Shown here piece by piece: positions 59,461 to 64,000 of a stretch of 64,000 nt of DNA. Source of the DNA: Actinorugispora endophytica (GTDB lineage Bacteria > Actinomycetota > Actinomycetes > Streptosporangiales > Streptosporangiaceae); assembly GCF_004363075.1 (NCBI RefSeq), contig NZ_SNYN01000002.1, positions 248,001-312,000 on the forward strand, written 5' to 3'. Both the position numbers and the translations under genes were made by a program. The notes under the pieces are model-generated. The model saw only the letters and a list, made by a program, of their open reading frames with translations. It had not been told where the DNA came from and searched no databases. Within the stretch, counting starts at the first letter, position 1. Every line of letters begins with the position of its first letter.

Positions 59461-61281
59461 GTGTATCTCCAGCAGCTTCGTATCAACGGCTTCCGGTCAC
59501 TGGCCGACGCCGTCATCGACCTCCAACCGGGCGTGACGGTCCTGGTGGGGGAGAACAACGCAGGCAAGTCCAACGTCATGGACGCGGTCCGGCTCCTCAC
59601 CGCCCCTCTGGACGGCAAGCGCGATCTCTACTTCAGGGCAGAGGACCTCCATCGAGACGGATGCCCGGAAGAGGCGCACCATGACGGGTGTTCCCGGGAC
59701 ATCCGGATCTCGGGGCGCTATACGTCCGCTGACGAAGGCGACCTCGCTGTCTACAGCCAGGCGTTGAACGCGGACCTGAAGTCCCTCGGATACCACCTCA
59801 CCTACACACCGCCGTCCTTCGGCTCGCAACGAGGAGAGAGCACCTGGCGGGCCGGTGACACGGACACCACGGACCGCGATCCCGAACCGGCCGCCCGCGG
59901 GCGCATCCGCCACCTGTACCTGCCGCCTCTTCGTGACGCCCAGCGCGAACTCGCCTCCCATACGGGAAGCCGCATTCGATACGTCGTGGAGAGCCTGCTG
60001 AAGGAGCAGTCGGACCGGGACGAGTTCGTGGCCCAGGTGAGAACCGGTTTCAGTGAGGTTGAGAAGACTCCCCGACTGGCCGCCGCGGTGCAGGCCGTCC
60101 AAGGGCAACTCGACCTGCTCACCGCTGGAGCCCACGCGCAGAAGGCGGGGATCGGGTTCGCGGACGCCACCGTCCACTCGGTGACCCGGGCACTGCGCCT
60201 GCGTTTGGACGAGGCCGGACTGAAACCGCAGGACCTCGCCCAGAGCGGCCTGGGCTACGCCAACCTGCTGTTCATGGCGACCGTCTTCATCCAGCTCCAG
60301 AAGGCCGCCGAAGCCGACCTCACCCTGCTGCTGGTGGAGGAGCCCGAAGCCCACCTGCACCCGCAGCTCCAGACGATCCTCATGGGATACCTGGAGGAGG
60401 AGGCCGCCCGGAGCCGCGAGCGCCGGGTGGAGGGAGAGGCGTGGCTCGGCCGGATCCAGATCGTGGTCACCACCCACTCGCCGCACATCGCCACCGCTGT
60501 CGCCCCGGAGAACCTGGTGGTACTCCAACGGCACAAGCACGCGGGCACGGTCGCTCCCAGGGAGAACCGGACACGGGCCATCGCCGTCCGGAACCTCGGC
60601 CTGGACGCGAAGACCCTCAACAAGGTCCGGCGCTACCTCAACGCCACCCGCAGCACCATGCTCTTCGGTCCCCGGGTCCTCCTCGTCGAGGGCATCGGCG
60701 AGGCGATCCTCGCCCCCGCCTTCGCCCAGCGGCTCTTCACGGGAGAGCGCCTGCAGCGTTTCCGGGGCACCGCCGTGATCCCCATCGACGGCGTCGATTT
60801 CAAGCCGTACCTCCACGTGCTGTTGGCCGCTGACAGCAACGGCAACCGGATCGCGCAGCGGGTGGCGGTCATCACCGACGGGGACTTCCACGGCCTGGAC
60901 GAGAAAAGGAAGACCGACCGCCCCGGAGACCTCCGTAAGCAGATCAGCGACCTGGGCGCCGCTGACGCGGCCGAGGTCTTCTCCAACGAGACCACGCTGG
61001 AGCCCGAACTGCTGAACGCCGACGAACGCAATGTCCCGCTGTTGGAGGAGGCGTGGAAGAACCAGCGGTCAGGAAAAAAGGGGGACCGGGATTGGAGGTT
61101 CCTTCGCTCCGACTCCTGGGAGGGGGAGACGGAGAGCCTTCCGAAGGGCTGGGCGGAGAAGATCACCGAGTCGCGGGAGCGGAAGCTCCGTTCCTGTTCG
61201 GCGCGTGCGAAATCCGCAAGGGCGACTTCGTCCAGGAGCTTCTGGCGGCCTCGGCGGCGCGGGGCGAGGACGAGCAGCTGA
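59461..61281 (+). CDS. gajA: GajA-like OLD-family ATP-dependent nuclease, frame disrupted near the 3' end
   Basis: 606 residues as read, from GTG 59461 (AAGG upstream). The ABC-type ATPase half has Walker A GENNAGKS (30-37) and Walker B LLVEEPEAHLHPQ near 291-303, then VTTHSPHIATA. The TOPRIM half has LLVEGIGEA near 410 and VITDGDFHGLD near 472. This is the OLD/GajA layout. The last ~30 codons (after about 61188) are Arg/Ser-rich nonsense, while the -1 frame carries a proper C-terminus to 61346. Either a one-base deletion or sequencing error is present, or frameshifting is used. The partner helicase gene starts at 61336. Confidence 0.85.
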   Translation: MYLQQLRINGFRSLADAVIDLQPGVTVLVGENNAGKSNVMDAVRLLTAPLDGKRDLYFRAEDLHRDGCPEEAHHDGCSRDIRISGRYTSADEGDLAVYSQALNADLKSLGYHLTYTPPSFGSQRGESTWRAGDTDTTDRDPEPAARGRIRHLYLPPLRDAQRELASHTGSRIRYVVESLLKEQSDRDEFVAQVRTGFSEVEKTPRLAAAVQAVQGQLDLLTAGAHAQKAGIGFADATVHSVTRALRLRLDEAGLKPQDLAQSGLGYANLLFMATVFIQLQKAAEADLTLLLVEEPEAHLHPQLQTILMGYLEEEAARSRERRVEGEAWLGRIQIVVTTHSPHIATAVAPENLVVLQRHKHAGTVAPRENRTRAIAVRNLGLDAKTLNKVRRYLNATRSTMLFGPRVLLVEGIGEAILAPAFAQRLFTGERLQRFRGTAVIPIDGVDFKPYLHVLLAADSNGNRIAQRVAVITDGDFHGLDEKRKTDRPGDLRKQISDLGAADAAEVFSNETTLEPELLNADERNVPLLEEAWKNQRSGKKGDRDWRFLRSDSWEGETESLPKGWAEKITESRERKLRSCSARAKSARATSSRSFWRPRRRGARTSS

Positions 61282-61346
61282 TCGCCCCGGCCTACTTCCG
61301 GAACGCCCTCGAATGGATCACGGAAGGCCCCGCCGATGAGCGTTGA
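61190..61346 (+). pseudogene. Displaced C-terminus of the GajA-like protein (-1 frame)
   Basis: This frame encodes EAPFLFGACEIRKGDFVQEL and ends ALEWITEGPADER at a TGA (61344-61346), overlapping the helicase start by 11 bp. It has the K-G-x-F-x-Q-x-L pattern that ends GajA proteins. The switch from the main frame falls around GGAGCGGAAG at 61183-61192, where loss of one base would explain it. Confidence 0.65.
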
Positions 61347-63033
61347 GACACGGACCCAAGGCGGCCAAAACCCCCGTCAGGACGAGGCGTATCGCGCGCA
61401 GCGCGAGGTGGTCGACACGGATGTGCGGCCCGGTGTCCCGCTCCTGGTGCGGGCGTGCCCCGGAGCGGGCAAGACCCGCGTCATCGTGGAGCGGCACCTG
61501 ACCCGCCCCCTCCCTCCGCGCAAGGGACGCGCGATCGTGTCCTTCACCAAGGTGGCCGGACGGGAGCTGCGCAGGCGCTGCCAAGAGCAGGGCCTCCCCG
61601 AGTCCGCCGGATTCCCCAACTTCATCGGCACCCTTGACACGTTCTTCTGGCTCCACCTGGTCCGTCCGTATCTGGGCACGCTGCCGGAGGAGGGAAGGAC
61701 ATGGCGTCGCCTGGAGTCCTGGTGGGACCACCCGAAAGGCCGAGAAAAAGAATACGGGGACCATCCCGACCTCGCTGGGAAGGGCTACCTCACCGGCGAC
61801 CAGGTCAGAAAGCTCGCGCGGCGGCTGCTGGCCGAAGAGGGGACGGGCTCCCGCATCACGGGGTTCCTCACCGCCCGGTTCGACGAACTGATAGTCGACG
61901 AGGCGCAGGACTGCTCCAACGAGGACCTGGGCATCCTCGCGACGCTGGGCGAACGCGGTCTTCCCCTGGTGCTCGTCGAAGACCCCGACCAACGCATCTA
62001 CGGGTTCCGCGAGAAGGGCGCGCTGCGGGAGGTCCCTCCTCTTCTCCGGTCCGCGCCGGTCATGCGCCTGCGGCACAACTGGCGGAGCAGCCAGACCATC
62101 TGCGACCTCGCGGCGACCCTGCGTACGAGCGGTGGGAGCCGCCCCGACACCGCCACCGGACAGCACCAGGACGACGGCACGCCGATCACCCTCATCCCCC
62201 TCCCGGAGCAGGGCGTGGACCACGTTCGGGCCTTCTGCGCCGAAGCGGGGAAGCTCGGTATCCGGCAGTCGGAACGGCTCGTCGTCGCGTACGCCGGCGC
62301 CTCGCTGCCGGTGGAGTTGGCGGGCGCGAGCTGCTTGCCCGAGTCCCCGTTCGGCCGCATGGCCTGGGCGGTCGGGGTCCTCCGTGCCCCGGTTGCGCCG
62401 AGGAGGCAGCGGGAGAAGGCCCGCCGGATCATACGGGAGAACATCCTGGACGTCTGGTACGGGGCGGACGAACGTCTTGAGGAGGAAAGGCGCGAGAAGC
62501 ACGGCGTCACCGGGGAAGGGCTGACACGGGCGACGGCCCTGGTGCTGCGGGATCTGCCGTCCCTGGACGAGCCGGCGGAGAAGTGGCGGATCGGTGCGCG
62601 GGAGGCGTTCGAACGGTACCGACCCGGTCCCGGTCTCTCCTCCCCGGTTGGCGTTCCCGACTGGTCGGGCGCCTGGTGGGAGAGGGATGCCAGGCCCGCC
62701 CGCGAAGTCGGAGGACACGGTGTCGCCGCGCTCGCCAGCCAGGTCGAAGTAGGGCGGGTCACCACGATCCACCAGGCCAAAGGAGGGGAAGCGGACGCGG
62801 TGCTGATCGTCGTCCCGAAACGGGGGAAACAGGGTGATTCCTCCGCGAAGACCATCCGCCAGTGGCTCGCCCGGACACCGGTCAAAGGAAAGGACGAGGA
62901 GGCGCGCAACGTCCTCTACGTCGCGGCCACCCGCGCCCGCCGCCTCCTGGCCTTCGCGATGGGTGAGGAGCAGGTCCGGCTGGTGGAGGCCTTCCTGGAG
63001 GAACGCGGTATCCCGTGCCGTGTGCTCCCCTGA
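61336..63033 (+). CDS. gajB: GajB-like UvrD/Rep helicase
   Basis: 565 residues from ATG 61336. Superfamily 1 motifs: Walker A CPGAGKT (41-47), VSFTKVAGRELRRR, IVDEAQDCS near 186, VEDPDQRIYGFR, LRHNWRSSQTI and VTTIHQAKGGEADAVLI, ending in NVLYVAATRARRLLAFA. It is short for UvrD (no full 2B domain), as usual for GajB. Together with the OLD nuclease it should form the Gabija anti-phage complex that cuts DNA when nucleotide pools fall. Confidence 0.87.
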   Translation: MSVETRTQGGQNPRQDEAYRAQREVVDTDVRPGVPLLVRACPGAGKTRVIVERHLTRPLPPRKGRAIVSFTKVAGRELRRRCQEQGLPESAGFPNFIGTLDTFFWLHLVRPYLGTLPEEGRTWRRLESWWDHPKGREKEYGDHPDLAGKGYLTGDQVRKLARRLLAEEGTGSRITGFLTARFDELIVDEAQDCSNEDLGILATLGERGLPLVLVEDPDQRIYGFREKGALREVPPLLRSAPVMRLRHNWRSSQTICDLAATLRTSGGSRPDTATGQHQDDGTPITLIPLPEQGVDHVRAFCAEAGKLGIRQSERLVVAYAGASLPVELAGASCLPESPFGRMAWAVGVLRAPVAPRRQREKARRIIRENILDVWYGADERLEEERREKHGVTGEGLTRATALVLRDLPSLDEPAEKWRIGAREAFERYRPGPGLSSPVGVPDWSGAWWERDARPAREVGGHGVAALASQVEVGRVTTIHQAKGGEADAVLIVVPKRGKQGDSSAKTIRQWLARTPVKGKDEEARNVLYVAATRARRLLAFAMGEEQVRLVEAFLEERGIPCRVLP

Positions 63034-63120
63034 CCCCGACCGTGCCCTCTCCCCGGTGATCTTGACCTTTCCGGGGTCTCGGAAGCGGTTGAGACCCCGG
63101 AAAGGTCAAGATCACCGCGA
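63031..63120. repeat. Palindromic terminator repeat, copy 2
   Basis: It begins at the helicase TGA with the same TGACCCCGACCGTGCCCTC as copy 1. The stem 63056-63115 is perfect over 25 bp; its loop GGAAGCGGTT is the exact reverse complement of the loop in copy 1. Confidence 0.88.
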
Positions 63121-63205
63121 GGACCCGACGGTCGCCGTATGGTCACGATCGGCGGGAAACCGCATCCTTTCGGGGCGGTCCGGCGTCGGACGGTGCGGAT
63201 GTCGG

Positions 63206-63230
63206 TTCGGTTCGGTTCGGTTCGGTTCGG
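63206..63230. repeat. Five tandem TTCGG units
   Basis: TTCGG is repeated five times, preceded by one GTCGG, ending 16 bases before ATG 63247. Its position between promoter and ribosome binding site could change expression when the copy number shifts. Confidence 0.85.
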
Positions 63231-63246
63231 GAAGCGGGGTGCGCCC

Positions 63247-64000
63247 ATGCGGGTGGTCGGTGCGGTGCGGCGGGCGGCGGCGGTGGCGGCGGCCTCGGTG
63301 CTCGTGGTGGCGGGCGGGTGGGCCGCCCCCTCGTGGGCGTGCGCGTGCGGGGCGATGGTCGGCGCGGGCGACGTCGACGTCTACGGCGAGAGCACGATCG
63401 TGCGGTTCGGGGAGGGGACCCAGACCGTGGTGCTGCGCCTGGACGTGGACTCGGCCGAGAGCGACGCGGCGCTGCTGCTGCCCACGCCCGCGCCCGCCGA
63501 GGTGGATCTGGGCGACGCCGCGATGTTCGACGAGCTCAAGGAGGTCTCCGAACCGCGGATCGAGTACGTCGACCAGTGGTGGCCGCCGATGTCCGCCTCC
63601 GACGGCGCGGGCTCGGTCGGAGACGCGCCCGGCAGCGGGGTGGAGGTCCTGGACAGCACCCGGCTCGGCCCCTTCGAGGTGGCCACGCTCGCCGCCGACG
63701 ACGCCGCCGCGCTGCGGGACTGGCTCGACGGGCACGGCTTCGCGCTGGAGGGCGACCTGGAGGCCGCGCTGGAGCCGTACGTCACCGAGGGCTGGTACTA
63801 CGTCGCGGTCAGGCTCGCCGCCGGGGACGAGGAGGCGCTGTCGGGGACGCTGGACCCGGTCCGGGTGAGCTTCGCCGCCGAGGAGATGGTCTACCCGATG
63901 CGGTTGACCGCGCTGTCCGAGCACGGCCAGTACGCGCGCCTTTACCTGCTCGCCGAGCACCGCGTGGACCGGGCGGACGACGTCGACGTCCCCGGCGAGG
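63247..64000 (+). CDS. Secreted DUF2330 protein, N-terminal part
   Basis: At least 251 residues; the gene runs off the window. A signal peptide covers about 1-31 (Arg start, Ala/Val core, PSWA before CACG), and the CACG may be a lipobox-like or disulfide-bonded N-terminus. The mature part has MVGAGDVDVYGESTIVRFG and LRLDVDSAESDAALLLPTPAPAE, typical of DUF2330 in actinomycetes. Family function is unknown; it is probably surface-exposed with a C-terminal membrane helix beyond the window. Confidence 0.85.
   Translation, partial: MRVVGAVRRAAAVAAASVLVVAGGWAAPSWACACGAMVGAGDVDVYGESTIVRFGEGTQTVVLRLDVDSAESDAALLLPTPAPAEVDLGDAAMFDELKEVSEPRIEYVDQWWPPMSASDGAGSVGDAPGSGVEVLDSTRLGPFEVATLAADDAAALRDWLDGHGFALEGDLEAALEPYVTEGWYYVAVRLAAGDEEALSGTLDPVRVSFAAEEMVYPMRLTALSEHGQYARLYLLAEHRVDRADDVDVPGE

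Noticed and set aside
61053-61346. A separate small gene downstream of the GajA-like gene
   Set aside because: Its second half reads as the missing C-terminus of the GajA-like protein and its first half is shadow sequence, so it is part of the disrupted gene.

Overview
The window is high-GC actinomycete chromosome. Several features point to Nocardiopsis or a close relative in Nocardiopsidaceae: a WhiB protein, an Lsr2 fragment, two conservon-type gene sets, DUF397/XRE and HATPase regulatory genes, a secreted GH11-CBM2 xylanase, and strong G/C bias in third codon positions. The genus is an inference from style and gene content; no marker gene settles it.

Layout. 1-7.4 kb looks like the end of an actinomycete integrative/conjugative element: a replication-relaxation C-terminus, a conjugation-type peptidoglycan hydrolase, a transposition-gene remnant, a three-gene ABC three-component (ABC-3C) defence operon, a helicase joined to the catalytic half of a tyrosine recombinase, and a WhiB protein. 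7.5-14.7 kb holds a DUF574 methyltransferase and a tightly coupled operon: roadblock, DUF742 and GTPase conservon genes, then a styrene-monooxygenase-like flavoprotein, a methyltransferase and a one-module KS-AT-ACP polyketide synthase. 14.8-19.3 kb has a regulator plus RibD-like deaminase pair, followed by rearrangement scars: an McrB-like N-terminus joined to an IS630 transposase end, and an lsr2 5' end joined tail-to-tail to a broken second conservon GTPase. 19.4-26.8 kb is one operon of two tandem regulator / aminoglycoside-phosphotransferase-fold kinase / PIMT-like methyltransferase cassettes, with a 46-residue peptide gene in the first.

27-50.8 kb is mostly ordinary chromosome: SDR/TetR, acyl-CoA dehydrogenase/TetR, a protein with three copies of an unrecognised domain, penicillin acylase, an S4 protein, an aminotransferase, a D-Ala-D-Ala-ligase-like enzyme, acetyltransferases, a fused sigma/anti-sigma factor, an N6 DNA methylase, DUF397/XRE/HATPase genes, DUF2975, a CPBP protease and the xylanase. 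50.9-59.1 kb has gltX and, tail-to-tail with it, an unfamiliar cluster: a catalytic-motif-deficient glutamyl-tRNA synthetase paralogue, an STM4013-like sulfatase-fold hydrolase, an archaeal-type SAM synthetase, two P-loop kinases (one with an HTH), a 6-phosphogluconate-dehydrogenase-like oxidoreductase and a HAD phosphatase. I see this as the best candidate for an undescribed pathway. 59.4-63.0 kb is a Gabija-like GajA/GajB pair whose GajA 3' end is out of frame. The window ends inside a DUF2330 secreted protein.

Themes. Defence genes recur (ABC-3C, Gabija, an McrB remnant, an orphan N6 methylase). At least three chimeric junctions record illegitimate recombination. There are three dispersed repeat families: a MITE-like element of about 250 bp, a 90-bp palindromic terminator whose loop is inverted between copies, and a GU-tolerant hairpin. 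I found no rRNA, tRNA or CRISPR array.
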